Part shown: positions 5,827-13,146 of the stretch, one piece after another
Layout of the letters: every line of letters begins with the position of its first letter
How positions within the stretch are numbered: position 1 is the stretch's first letter
NCBI GenBank assembly: GCA_025363535.1
Contig: JANYDP010000036.1
Span: 1 to 13,254 of the forward strand
Length of the DNA: 13,254 nucleotides
Direction: 5' to 3'
Origin: Verrucomicrobiota bacterium
GTDB lineage: Bacteria > Verrucomicrobiota > Verrucomicrobiia > Limisphaerales > CAIQOK01
Notes under the pieces: generated by a model
Seen by the model: only the letters and a program-made list of their open reading frames with translations
The model's database searches: none
What the model was told of the DNA's origin: nothing
Made by a program: the position numbers and the translations under genes

Positions 5827-7599
5827 TCACTTCACTGGTGTCAGTGCCAGGCTGCGCAGATTCATCGGCTGCCAGGCTTCGGCCACCGGCTTCACCGTGA
5901 GCGTCACACGGCCGCCGGGTAGATCGAACGTGCCGCTCAAGTTCACGCGCTTGAACTTTGTGTAATCTTTCGTGTCAGGAGCGGTGCCGGAAAGTTTTTG
6001 ATCACCGACGAGGATTTCAAATTTGCCGGAACCCATCGCCGCGATCTCCGCCGCGACCTTGCATTTGCCCGGCCGCTCAATCTGGAACGTCCAAGTCGCT
6101 GTATCCGCCGGATTCGTCCAATAGCCGAGGTTGTCCTTGCCTTCGCCCTTTTCATATTGCAGCCCACCGCGCAGGTCCGCCTCGCTGGCCAGCAAGCGCA
6201 CCGCGCCGTCGGATTCTTGCGTGATGGCCGTCGCCGCGATTTCCGGCGCGCCCTGAATTTTCAAAACCACCGTGGATGAAATTTTGTCCGGCGCGGCCGG
6301 CGGAACGGAAACGGTCATGCCGTTCACGTCGCGCGCGGTTTTTAATTTTTTGTGGCCGCCAAACCAATTCTTTTGCAGCAGATACGCCTGCTTCACTTCG
6401 TTCTTCAATCCCGGCACCACCAGCTTGCCGTCCTTCGGCCAGTTGAAGACATGCAGGTAAAGCGTCGTCTCATCGCCGGAAATTTTCTTCGTGCAACGCC
6501 CCCACGGCAGGCGTTTGAACGGCGTGGCCGTGGTTCCGTAAATGGCCTCGCCGTTCACCCGCATCCACGCGCCGACGGCTTGCAAGCCCTCGACGCTCGG
6601 CCCGGGAATCAAGCCCTCGCGCGTCGGGCCAACGTTGAGCAGGTAATTGCCGCCCTTGCTCGCAATGTCCACGAGATTGCGCAAAATCACTTCCGTGGAC
6701 TTCCAATTCTGGTCGTAGCTCTTGAAGCCCCAGGTATCATTCATCGTCATGCACGTCTCCCAATCCCGCCCCGGATAGCCGGTTGCCGGGATGAATTGCT
6801 CCGGCGTCTCGGTGTCGCCCTTGTAGCCGCCGCCGAGCCGGTTGTTGTGGATGATGCCGGGCTTGAGCCGGAGCAGCGCGATGAGTTTGTCCGCGCGATT
6901 TGTGTTCATGTCGGTCGGCGTATCCCACCACAGCACGGCGGGAAATTCACCGTAGTTCGACAGCAATTCACGCATCTGCGGCACGGCGATTTTGTCAATG
7001 TAGTCATCCATGTCGTGCTGCTGCGCGGCGTCCCATTTACCGCCCGCCGCCGCGCCGCCGTTGTTCCAATCCTGCGCTTGCGAATAATAGAAACCCAGTT
7101 TCACCCCGTATTTGCGGCAGGCGGCGGCGAGCGGTTTCAAAACGTCCTGCCCGTACGGCGTCGCGGCCACGATGTTCCAAGGACCCGCCTTCGTCGCGAA
7201 ATTTGCGAAGCCGTCGTGATGCTTCGCCGTGATGACGATGTATTTCATGCCGGCAGCGTGCGCGAGTTTCACCCACGCATCGGCATCGTACTTCACCGGA
7301 TTGTATTCGCGGGCGAAGGCCTGGTAGTTCGTCATGGGGATTTTTCCCCGGTTCATGATCCACTCGCCGATGCCGGGAATCTGCTTGCCCGCGTAGGTGC
7401 CTGCGGGCACCGAATAGACGCCCCAATGAATGAACATGCCGAACCGCGCCGCGCGAAACCATGCCATCCGCGAATCGCGCTGCGCCGGGGTTTCGTTCGC
7501 GTAGGGATCGGGCGATTCCGCCGCTGAGGCGATCAACGGGGCGGCCACTAACAAGATCTTGGCCAGCCGGCCGATTTGGATTTTCAATTGCGTCATCAT
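5827..7599 (-). CDS. Secreted GH29 alpha-L-fucosidase with C-terminal accessory domain
   Basis: Retaining alpha-L-fucosidase that releases terminal fucose from glycans or algal polysaccharide. Counted from the ATG at 7597-7599, 590 residues. A signal peptide is clear: basic start, hydrophobic AKILLVAAPLIASA (13-26) and an ASA-type cleavage site near 26. The GH29 barrel spans about 40-350, with FGMFIHWG (53-60), KHHDGF (126-131), the nucleophile motif VLWWDT (222-227, Asp226) and GNYLLNVGP (317-325). A beta-sandwich follows (about 355-450). The last 130 residues (about 460-590) form an extra domain with GYWTNPADTATWTFQI and GGRVTLTV that resembles a carbohydrate-binding-like module, unassigned here. 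An adjacent ATG at 7594 is equally possible. The frame is open upstream to 7680, but that adds residues ahead of the signal peptide and is disfavoured. Confidence 0.92.
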   Translation of the reverse strand: MMTQLKIQIGRLAKILLVAAPLIASAAESPDPYANETPAQRDSRMAWFRAARFGMFIHWGVYSVPAGTYAGKQIPGIGEWIMNRGKIPMTNYQAFAREYNPVKYDADAWVKLAHAAGMKYIVITAKHHDGFANFATKAGPWNIVAATPYGQDVLKPLAAACRKYGVKLGFYYSQAQDWNNGGAAAGGKWDAAQQHDMDDYIDKIAVPQMRELLSNYGEFPAVLWWDTPTDMNTNRADKLIALLRLKPGIIHNNRLGGGYKGDTETPEQFIPATGYPGRDWETCMTMNDTWGFKSYDQNWKSTEVILRNLVDIASKGGNYLLNVGPTREGLIPGPSVEGLQAVGAWMRVNGEAIYGTTATPFKRLPWGRCTKKISGDETTLYLHVFNWPKDGKLVVPGLKNEVKQAYLLQKNWFGGHKKLKTARDVNGMTVSVPPAAPDKISSTVVLKIQGAPEIAATAITQESDGAVRLLASEADLRGGLQYEKGEGKDNLGYWTNPADTATWTFQIERPGKCKVAAEIAAMGSGKFEILVGDQKLSGTAPDTKDYTKFKRVNLSGTFDLPGGRVTLTVKPVAEAWQPMNLRSLALTPVK

Positions 7600-7863
7600 G
7601 GTGCGATTGGATTTTGCGTGTTGGTTTGCCGGCGATTCTCCACTGCTCATGGATGATTGGCAACGCCATATCATTTTCACGCTCGTGTTTCCGCGTTACG
7701 CCAGGACGACCAGCGGCCGGCACCGCCGTCTGAGCCGAATTGCTTGCCAAGGCAGACCGCTCGCTTCCAAAATCACCACGCTGGCTCACAACCTCGCCGG
7801 GAATATTTTGTTTCCGCCCGGGACGGGATGTGTGGTTAGCTGTGCAGGAATTTATTTTACGCA
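7600..7863. promoter_or_regulatory. Divergent spacer between the fucosidase gene and pheT
   Basis: This 264-bp stretch must hold the promoters for both diverging genes. The last 60 bases before pheT are more AT-rich (GGAATATTTTG near 7800 and TTTATTTTA at 7851-7859), as expected for a promoter. No convincing -35/-10 pair, operator or riboswitch can be named by eye. AGGAA at 7846-7850 is 13 bases before the pheT ATG, which is far for a ribosome-binding site. No leader peptide rich in phenylalanine was seen. Confidence 0.4.
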
Positions 7864-10341
7864 ATGAAAGTCACTCTTAACTGGCTCAAGCAATACGTGG
7901 ATTTCAACTGGTCGCCCGAAGAACTCACCGAGCGGCTCACCATGCTCGGCCTCGAAGTCGAGGGCGTGCAAAAGATTTCCGGCGCGTTCGACGGCATCGT
8001 TGTGGCGCAGGTCATCACGCGCGACAAGCATCCCAACGCCGACAAGCTCTCCGTCTGCCGCGTCAACGACGGCAACGGCGAACGCCAGATCGTCTGCGGC
8101 GCGCAGAATTTTCAGGCCGGCGACAAAGTGCCGCTGATTCTGCCCGGCGCGTCCTTGCCGCCCAAACCCGGCGACAAGGAACCGTTCACCATCAAGATCG
8201 GCAAAATCCGCAGCGTGGAATCGCACGGAATGCTTTGCTCGCACGAGGAATTGGGGATTGAGCCGGAAAGCCTCGGGCTAAAAAAAGAGGACGGACTGTT
8301 AATTTTGCCTGCCGATACGACGGTCGGAAAACCGTTCGGAGAATTTCTCGGCCGCAGCGGCAGTGATGTGGTCTATGACCTGGAAGTCACCCCGAACCGG
8401 CCGGACCTGAACAGCGTCATCGGCATCGCGCGCGAGATTGCGGCGGTCACCGGGAATCCGCTGCGGATTCCAACCTTCAACCTTCAACCTTCAACCTTCA
8501 ACGCCCAAGATTGCGTCGCCGTTCGCATCACGGACGCCGAGCTTTGCCCACGCTACACCGCGCGGGTCATCAAAGCCTTGAAGGTCGGGCCAAGTCCGGC
8601 GTGGTTGCGCGACACGTTGGAAAAAGTTGGCATCCGCAGCATCAGCAACGTCGTGGATGTGACGAATTACGTCATGCTGGAAACCGGCCAGCCGCTGCAC
8701 GCGTTTGATTATCATCTCATCGCCCGTAGCGGCGGTCGGGAGACCGCCGGTGATTCAAAACCCACCATCGTCGTCCGCCGCGCGGCGGCCGGAGAAAAAT
8801 TCAAGACGCTCGACAATCAGGAACGCACGTTGACGAATGAAATGCTTTTGATCGCGGATGAAACCAAAGGCATCGCCCTCGCCGGCGTCATGGGCGGCGC
8901 AAACACGGAGATCAACAGTGCGACCGTGGACGTGCTCATCGAGAGCGCGTATTTCGCGCCGGTGAACATCCGGCGCACCAGCAAGCTACTCGGTCTCCGC
9001 AGCGATTCCAGCTACCGCTTCGAACGCGGTGCCGACGTAGGCATCTGCGACTGGGCGAGCCAGCGCGCGGGGCAGTTGATTTTAGAAACGGCCGGCGGTC
9101 AGTTGGCGGAAGGCGTCGTGGATGTTCAGCCGAAAGCGAAGGAGCCGAAGCAGCTCACGTTGAACTTCGCCCAGACGAACGCGCTGCTCGGTATCGAGAT
9201 TCCCGCCGACCAACAAATAAAATCCCTCGTCAGCCTCGGCCTCGCGGAAGTCTCCGGCCAACCGGCCAGCGCCAACCGGCCAGCGGCAATCTTCTCCGTT
9301 CCCTCGTGGCGCATGGATTTGAAACGCGAAGTGGATTTGATCGAGGAGGTCGGCCGACTTTACGGCATTGATAAAATTCCCAGCACACCGCCGCGCGGGG
9401 CGCTCGGCGCCAACGCGTTTGATTCCGTCTATGACCAGATCGGCGAGGCGAGGCGCATTCTCACCGGCCTCGGCTTGAACGAGGCGCAGGGGCAGACGCT
9501 CGTGGCGAATGCAGAATGCAGAATGCAGAATGCAGAATTGGTCGCGCTCGCCAATCCGCTGAGTTCCGACATGGACGTATTGCGGCCCAGTCTGCTGCCG
9601 GGTTTGCTGAACATTCTTCGCCACAACGCCAGCCGCAAAAATCACGACGTCGCGCTGTTTGAAATTGGCCGCGTGTTCACCAACGTCAGCGGCGTGACGA
9701 AAGAAAACCGCAGCGTGGCCATCGCCCTCACCGGCCAGCGCGCCCTGCCCTTCTGGAGCGGCGATGAGCGCGCCGCGAAGGTTGACGCGTCTGATTTGAA
9801 AGGACTCGTCGAAGATTTGCTGGAGCAATTTAGTTTACGCGGCATTGCGTTCAGCAAGCGCGCGGAAAGCACGGCCTGGTTTCTCGAATCCGCCGCCATG
9901 ACGCTCGGCGGAAAACTGCCGCTCGGCGAACTGGGCCAGTTGCTGCCGGCACTGGCGAAAAAATACGATTTGCGCGACGCCGTTTTTCTCGCGGAGTTTA
10001 ATTTGGATCTGCTGCTCGCCAAACGTAATGCCACCAAGTCGTTCAAGCCGCTGCCGCAATTTCCGTCGAGCCGCCGCGACGTGGCGATGATGGTGCCGGA
10101 AGCCACCACGCACGAAGCCGTGTTGCAGACTGTGAAGCAAGCCAAGCCTGCCAACCTGGAGGCGGTTGAATTGTTCGACGTGTTTCGCGGCAAGCATGTG
10201 CCGGAAGGACAAAAGAGCCTGGCCTACGCGTTCACCTATCGCGCGGCGGACAAAACCTTGACCGACGTGGAAGTGAATGCGGCGCACGAAAAAGTGGTGA
10301 CGGCTTTCAAGACCCAGTTGGCGGCAGCGGTGCGGGAGTAA
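7864..10341 (+). CDS. pheT: Phenylalanine--tRNA ligase beta subunit
   Basis: Large subunit of the alpha2-beta2 PheRS that charges tRNA-Phe; cytoplasmic. Its 825 residues are a little above the usual 785-800. Domains in order: N-terminal MKVTLNWLKQYVD; tRNA-binding OB fold (about 40-150, with HPNADKLSVCRV and IRSVESHGMLCS); B3/B4 editing domain (about 215-390, with RSISNVVDVTNYVMLETGQP and RTSKLLGLRSDSSYRFERG); B5 (about 428-500, ending DLIEEVGRLYGIDKIP); core synthetase-like domain (about 515-715); and the ferredoxin-like anticodon-binding domain (about 727-825, FPSSRRDVAMMV, TYRAADKTLTDVEV). Four low-complexity insertions explain the extra length: residues 203-214, 287-299, 464-474 and 548-558. 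All keep frame and lie at loops or domain edges. pheS is not next to it in this window, which is unlike the common pheST operon. It converges with rnhA, with 24 bp between the stops. Confidence 0.97.
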   Translation: MKVTLNWLKQYVDFNWSPEELTERLTMLGLEVEGVQKISGAFDGIVVAQVITRDKHPNADKLSVCRVNDGNGERQIVCGAQNFQAGDKVPLILPGASLPPKPGDKEPFTIKIGKIRSVESHGMLCSHEELGIEPESLGLKKEDGLLILPADTTVGKPFGEFLGRSGSDVVYDLEVTPNRPDLNSVIGIAREIAAVTGNPLRIPTFNLQPSTFNAQDCVAVRITDAELCPRYTARVIKALKVGPSPAWLRDTLEKVGIRSISNVVDVTNYVMLETGQPLHAFDYHLIARSGGRETAGDSKPTIVVRRAAAGEKFKTLDNQERTLTNEMLLIADETKGIALAGVMGGANTEINSATVDVLIESAYFAPVNIRRTSKLLGLRSDSSYRFERGADVGICDWASQRAGQLILETAGGQLAEGVVDVQPKAKEPKQLTLNFAQTNALLGIEIPADQQIKSLVSLGLAEVSGQPASANRPAAIFSVPSWRMDLKREVDLIEEVGRLYGIDKIPSTPPRGALGANAFDSVYDQIGEARRILTGLGLNEAQGQTLVANAECRMQNAELVALANPLSSDMDVLRPSLLPGLLNILRHNASRKNHDVALFEIGRVFTNVSGVTKENRSVAIALTGQRALPFWSGDERAAKVDASDLKGLVEDLLEQFSLRGIAFSKRAESTAWFLESAAMTLGGKLPLGELGQLLPALAKKYDLRDAVFLAEFNLDLLLAKRNATKSFKPLPQFPSSRRDVAMMVPEATTHEAVLQTVKQAKPANLEAVELFDVFRGKHVPEGQKSLAYAFTYRAADKTLTDVEVNAAHEKVVTAFKTQLAAAVRE
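8471..8502 (+). repeat. Heptamer array CCTTCAA x4, in frame in pheT
   Basis: Four exact CCTTCAA copies (8474-8501) within a 32-base period-seven stretch. It encodes FNLQPSTFN at residues 205-213, in the linker between the OB-fold region and the B3/B4 domain. The unit is one base away from the CATTCAA of the synthase gene and lies in the same orientation relative to coding. Confidence 0.93.
8730..8749 (+). repeat. Hairpin insertion in pheT resembling the intergenic element
   Basis: An 8-bp perfect stem, C GGCGGTC paired with GACCGCC G, around the loop GGGA. It encodes part of ARSGGRETAGDSKP (residues 287-300). PheT homologues usually run straight from the HAFDYD strand to IVVRRA here. The core GGTCGGGAGACC matches the GGTCGGAGACC of the inverted end at 4959-4981 with one extra base. 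Confidence 0.6.
9258..9285 (+). repeat. Tandem duplication of a 14-bp unit in pheT
   Basis: CCAACCGGCCAGCG occurs twice back to back (9258-9271 and 9272-9285). It encodes QPASANRPA in the B5 domain just before the conserved FSVPSWRMDL strand. The 14-bp unit is twice seven, echoing the heptamer period elsewhere. Confidence 0.85.
9507..9538 (+). repeat. Heptamer array GAATGCA x4, in frame in pheT
   Basis: Four exact GAATGCA copies plus GAAT, a 32-base period-seven stretch. It encodes NAECRMQNAE (residues 549-558) in the core synthetase-like domain, in the loop between GLNEAQGQTLV and ALANPLSSDMDVLRPSL. PheT homologues usually have only a few residues there. Confidence 0.95.
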
Positions 10342-10365
10342 AACGCGGGAAACAAAAATCGGGAG

Positions 10366-10887
10366 TCAAAACAACGAACCCTGCTGCAACACCGCCGGGC
10401 GGGCGGGCACGGGCGGTTCGTGAACCACGGCAAGTGTTGGCCGGCCGGCTGACCTCCGCAGTTTCGCAATCTCCGCGCCCGCCAGCACATCACAACGCTC
10501 GTTGAACTTGTGGCCAGCGTGTCCCTTGAGCCAGCGCCAGGAAATAGTGTGCTCCGCGACGAGTTGATCCAGTTGCTGCCAGAGATCCTGATTCTTCACC
10601 GGCTCCTTCGCCGCCGTTTTCCAACCGCGCGCCTTCCAACCTTTGAGCCATTCGCAGACGCCCTTGCGGAGATATTGCGAATCGGTGAACAGCTCGACCT
10701 TGCTGCGTTCCGGCAACGACCGCAACGCTTCAATCGCCGCCCGCATTTCCATCCGGTTGTTCGTCGTGGCGGGTGAACCGCCGCTCAACTCCCGGACATA
10801 GCCGTCCATTTCCAACACCGCCGCCCAACCGCCGGGACCGGGATTCGGTTCGCAGCCGCCGTCGGTGTGAATCGTGACGTGCTTCAT
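10366..10887 (-). CDS. rnhA: Ribonuclease HI
   Basis: Degrades the RNA strand of RNA-DNA hybrids (R-loops, Okazaki primers). 173 residues from the ATG at 10885-10887. The complete DEDD catalytic set is present: Asp9 in HTDGGCEPNPGPGGW, Glu47 in NNRMEMRAAIEAL, Asp69 in FTDSQYLRKG, and Asp133 in NERCDVLAG. The conserved His123 of KGHAGH is also there. The first residues KHVTIHTDGG fix the start. A frame extension to 11193 runs back through manC and adds no recognisable domain. After the RNase H fold (to about 144) a proline-rich tail of about 30 residues ends in QQGSLF, which resembles a beta-clamp-binding motif. It starts 20 bp after the manC stop, so co-transcription is likely. Confidence 0.94.
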   Translation of the reverse strand: MKHVTIHTDGGCEPNPGPGGWAAVLEMDGYVRELSGGSPATTNNRMEMRAAIEALRSLPERSKVELFTDSQYLRKGVCEWLKGWKARGWKTAAKEPVKNQDLWQQLDQLVAEHTISWRWLKGHAGHKFNERCDVLAGAEIAKLRRSAGRPTLAVVHEPPVPARPAVLQQGSLF

Positions 10888-10907
10888 TGTCGAAATAAAG
10901 GCGGAGC

Positions 10908-12047
10908 CTAGACCAACTTTTTCAACCGTGCATCCTCGGCCAGCTTCTTGACCAGTTCCTTGATTTTTTGCGCCTGCGATTTGTGGGCCAGGAGAACGGC
11001 ATCGTCCGTCTGTACCAAAATGGAATCGCGCAAACCCACCACGGCAATGGGCGTGCGACGATCTTTGCTGCGCGCGTCGTAGATGATGTTCCGCGCCGCA
11101 TCCACATGGATAAAATCGCCCACGACGCAATTGCCCTCCGCATCTGGTTTGAGATGCCGCGCCAGCGCCGGCCACGCACCGAGGTCGTCCCACGCGAACG
11201 CGCCGTCGGCCACGATCACGTTGTGGGCCTTCTCCATCAGCGCGAAATCAATCGAGATTTTTTTGATCGCGGGATATTCCTTCGCCAGAACTTTCGCGAG
11301 CTTCGGGCCGTTCGTGGCCACCTTGAACCAGCGCTGGCACGCGGCGAACATCTCCGGCTGGTGCTGCTCCAGCGAGTTGGTGATCGTCACAAAGCTCCAC
11401 ACGAACATACCCGCGTTCCAGCGATACTGCCCGCTGTTCACGTATTCGAGCGCCGTGTCGAAGCTCGGCTTCTCGACAAATTTCTCCGCCTTGAAAAAGG
11501 TCGTCTTGGTTTTTTTCGCACCGGGCGGCGTCGGCAGATCGTGGCCGGTGTGAATATAGCCGTAACCCGTGGCCGGCTCGGTGGGTTTGATGCCGATGGT
11601 GACAATCGCCTGGCCGCGTGCCGCCAGATCGAATGCGTCGCCCAGCACCTGCTGGAATTTTTTCTGTTCGGGAATGACGTGATCCGCCGGCAGCACCGCC
11701 ATGACGCCGGTCGTGGAACGCGCCCCGACCAGCGCCGCGCCGAGCGTGACCGCCGCGCAGGTGTCGCGGCCCACGGGTTCGGCCACGACATTTTCCTTGG
11801 GCAGCTTCGGCAGTTGTTTTCGCACCTCTGCGGCCTGCGCCTGGTTGGTGATGATGAAAATGTTTTTCAACGGCACCAGCGGCAAAACATTGTCCACGGC
11901 GGATTGGAGAAACGAGCGGTCGCCGAGCAGCTTGATGAGTTGCTTGGGCGTCTTCTCGCGGCTCAACGGCCAGAAACGCTCACCGCGTCCCCCGGCCATG
12001 ATGATGACGAAACGGTTTTTGATGTCGGGTTTAATTTTCGCGCTCAT
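10908..12047 (-). CDS. manC: Mannose-1-phosphate guanylyltransferase
   Basis: Makes GDP-mannose from mannose-1-phosphate and GTP for surface polysaccharide and glycan synthesis; cytoplasmic. 379 residues, the single-domain form without the C-terminal phosphomannose isomerase domain of ManC/AlgA fusions. The nucleotidyltransferase signature MAGGRGERFWPLSREKTPKQ is at 17-36. Further hallmarks are AEPVGRDTCAAV (89-100), VLPADHVI (118-125), GYGYI (161-165), FVEKP (190-194), WNAGMFVW (210-217) and WDDLGAW (286-292). The ATG at 12045-12047 gives a short lead before KNRFVIIMAGG. There is no Shine-Dalgarno (the preceding bases are AT-rich). It lies 22 bp downstream of the AT-rich membrane-protein gene and 20 bp upstream of rnhA, all on the minus strand. 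The promoter may be inside or upstream of the AT-rich gene. Confidence 0.94.
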   Translation of the reverse strand: MSAKIKPDIKNRFVIIMAGGRGERFWPLSREKTPKQLIKLLGDRSFLQSAVDNVLPLVPLKNIFIITNQAQAAEVRKQLPKLPKENVVAEPVGRDTCAAVTLGAALVGARSTTGVMAVLPADHVIPEQKKFQQVLGDAFDLAARGQAIVTIGIKPTEPATGYGYIHTGHDLPTPPGAKKTKTTFFKAEKFVEKPSFDTALEYVNSGQYRWNAGMFVWSFVTITNSLEQHQPEMFAACQRWFKVATNGPKLAKVLAKEYPAIKKISIDFALMEKAHNVIVADGAFAWDDLGAWPALARHLKPDAEGNCVVGDFIHVDAARNIIYDARSKDRRTPIAVVGLRDSILVQTDDAVLLAHKSQAQKIKELVKKLAEDARLKKLV

Positions 12048-12069
12048 AATTTTTTAGCCAAGTTGAAAA

Positions 12070-13146
12070 CTAGAAACTGCCCCGCATAAGTTGTGTCAAA
12101 GCTGTTACAATGGCGATAAGCAAGGCAAAACAAGCACCGATAACCGTTATTGGACTCTTTTCTGCGCACCGCAAAAGCACCGAGCTTACGAATTTATGTA
12201 AGAAGTTCCGTCCGATTATTAAAACAAATGAAATGAACGTGGCAAATATGGCAAAAATGCTGGGAAGAAACGTAATAACAATAATTACATTAAGCGGGAC
12301 ATAATTTATAGCCCAAATACCGAACGAGGCTCCATAAACCACTAATATAAACGTCAGTAGCGATTGCTTTGCGATAATAGGAAAAAGTGGAAGCAAGAGC
12401 CAAGAGACAGGAATGGAAAAACCGAGTAAAGCGATGAGAAAGAAGCTCGAAACAAAAAAGGTTGAAAAGAAATTTGAAATCAACAATGACAAAGTTGAGA
12501 CAACCCGCGCCGATGCACAGATTTCTCTTAAAATAATTCGAGAAAGCACTGTTGCTAAAAAACACAAAGCGACGTTTGCTGAAATTAAAACAGTAAAATA
12601 CCCAATGCTATAAAGAGTGGCATACTCCGCGGTATTATATTTTTCGACTCCAGTTCGTATGGTTGCCAAGTCTTTTGACCATTGCTGGGCTTGGGTCAAA
12701 TTCGTGTCTAGGTCAGACGATTTTTTTCCGAAAGAATAGCTGACCAACACCGTGCCATCGTCCCCGCTTGAGTTTGTCGAAACAAAAATAAAAATGGTCG
12801 GGAAACCTGCAAGTTGATTTGTAAAAGTGCTGCTTCTAGTTGCGCTATTTGTAACTGAGTCTAGGAGGGGCCGCTCGTTGTTAGCCATTAAATCCGCAAG
12901 GCTATTCATTACAGCGCAGCTTTGTTGATAGCTCTCCCATGGGGCAACGGCCATAAGCCGATGATTCAACAGCCCTGTTAAAGCAAGGGATCCGAATAAT
13001 AATCCAGTAGCAATGACAGAACATCTGAAGAATGCTTTTTTTGAGAATAATTTATTGCCGAAGATTAAATCATTGAACCGATTGTATGCTTGTACGCAAA
13101 CAAGAGCTAGCTTCAGTCGGTCATAGTCTGAACTGTGGTGGCTCAC
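12070..13146 (-). CDS. Unrecognised polytopic membrane protein, AT-rich, start uncertain
   Basis: I do not recognise this protein. It has 358 residues as read. A first membrane segment (about 43-60) is followed by a polar, probably extracytoplasmic region of about 115 residues (65-178) rich in Ser, Thr and Asn. Then come five or six further hydrophobic segments (about 180-205, 215-241, 243-258, 263-281, 283-312, 332-352). No catalytic, transporter or toxin motif is obvious. Base composition is plainly more AT-rich than every other gene here, with many AAT, TTA, ATA and AAA codons, which suggests recent acquisition or a chimeric join. The apparent GTG start (13144-13146) and the first five codons lie in the 17-bp centre of the terminal fold-back, so the true N-terminus may lie beyond what was assembled. 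Confidence 0.7.
   Translation of the reverse strand: MSHHSSDYDRLKLALVCVQAYNRFNDLIFGNKLFSKKAFFRCSVIATGLLFGSLALTGLLNHRLMAVAPWESYQQSCAVMNSLADLMANNERPLLDSVTNSATRSSTFTNQLAGFPTIFIFVSTNSSGDDGTVLVSYSFGKKSSDLDTNLTQAQQWSKDLATIRTGVEKYNTAEYATLYSIGYFTVLISANVALCFLATVLSRIILREICASARVVSTLSLLISNFFSTFFVSSFFLIALLGFSIPVSWLLLPLFPIIAKQSLLTFILVVYGASFGIWAINYVPLNVIIVITFLPSIFAIFATFISFVLIIGRNFLHKFVSSVLLRCAEKSPITVIGACFALLIAIVTALTQLMRGSF

Noticed and set aside
5816..5832. CTTCA/TTCAC pentamer run near the fucosidase stop as another array
   Set aside because: Three copies of a five-base unit only, a different period from the others and partly made of stop codon and coding bases.
4571..5965. Long plus-strand open frame of 464 codons
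   Set aside because: It runs over tcdA's end, the intergenic element and antisense to the TatD gene; the translation is Arg/His-rich with no family motif, as expected of a GC-rich shadow frame.
6352..7527. Plus-strand open frame of 391 codons opposite the fucosidase
   Set aside because: Antisense to a gene with complete GH29 motifs; low-complexity Arg/Val/His composition.
7600..7863. T-box or phenylalanine leader attenuator before pheT
   Set aside because: No T-box core, no Phe-rich leader peptide and no terminator hairpin with a T-run could be seen.
10888..11193. N-terminal extension of RNase HI by 102 residues
   Set aside because: It would read through manC in another frame; the RNase H fold begins exactly at the ATG at 10887.
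10968..12089. Plus-strand open frame of 373 codons opposite manC
   Set aside because: Antisense to a well-supported enzyme gene; no recognisable protein.
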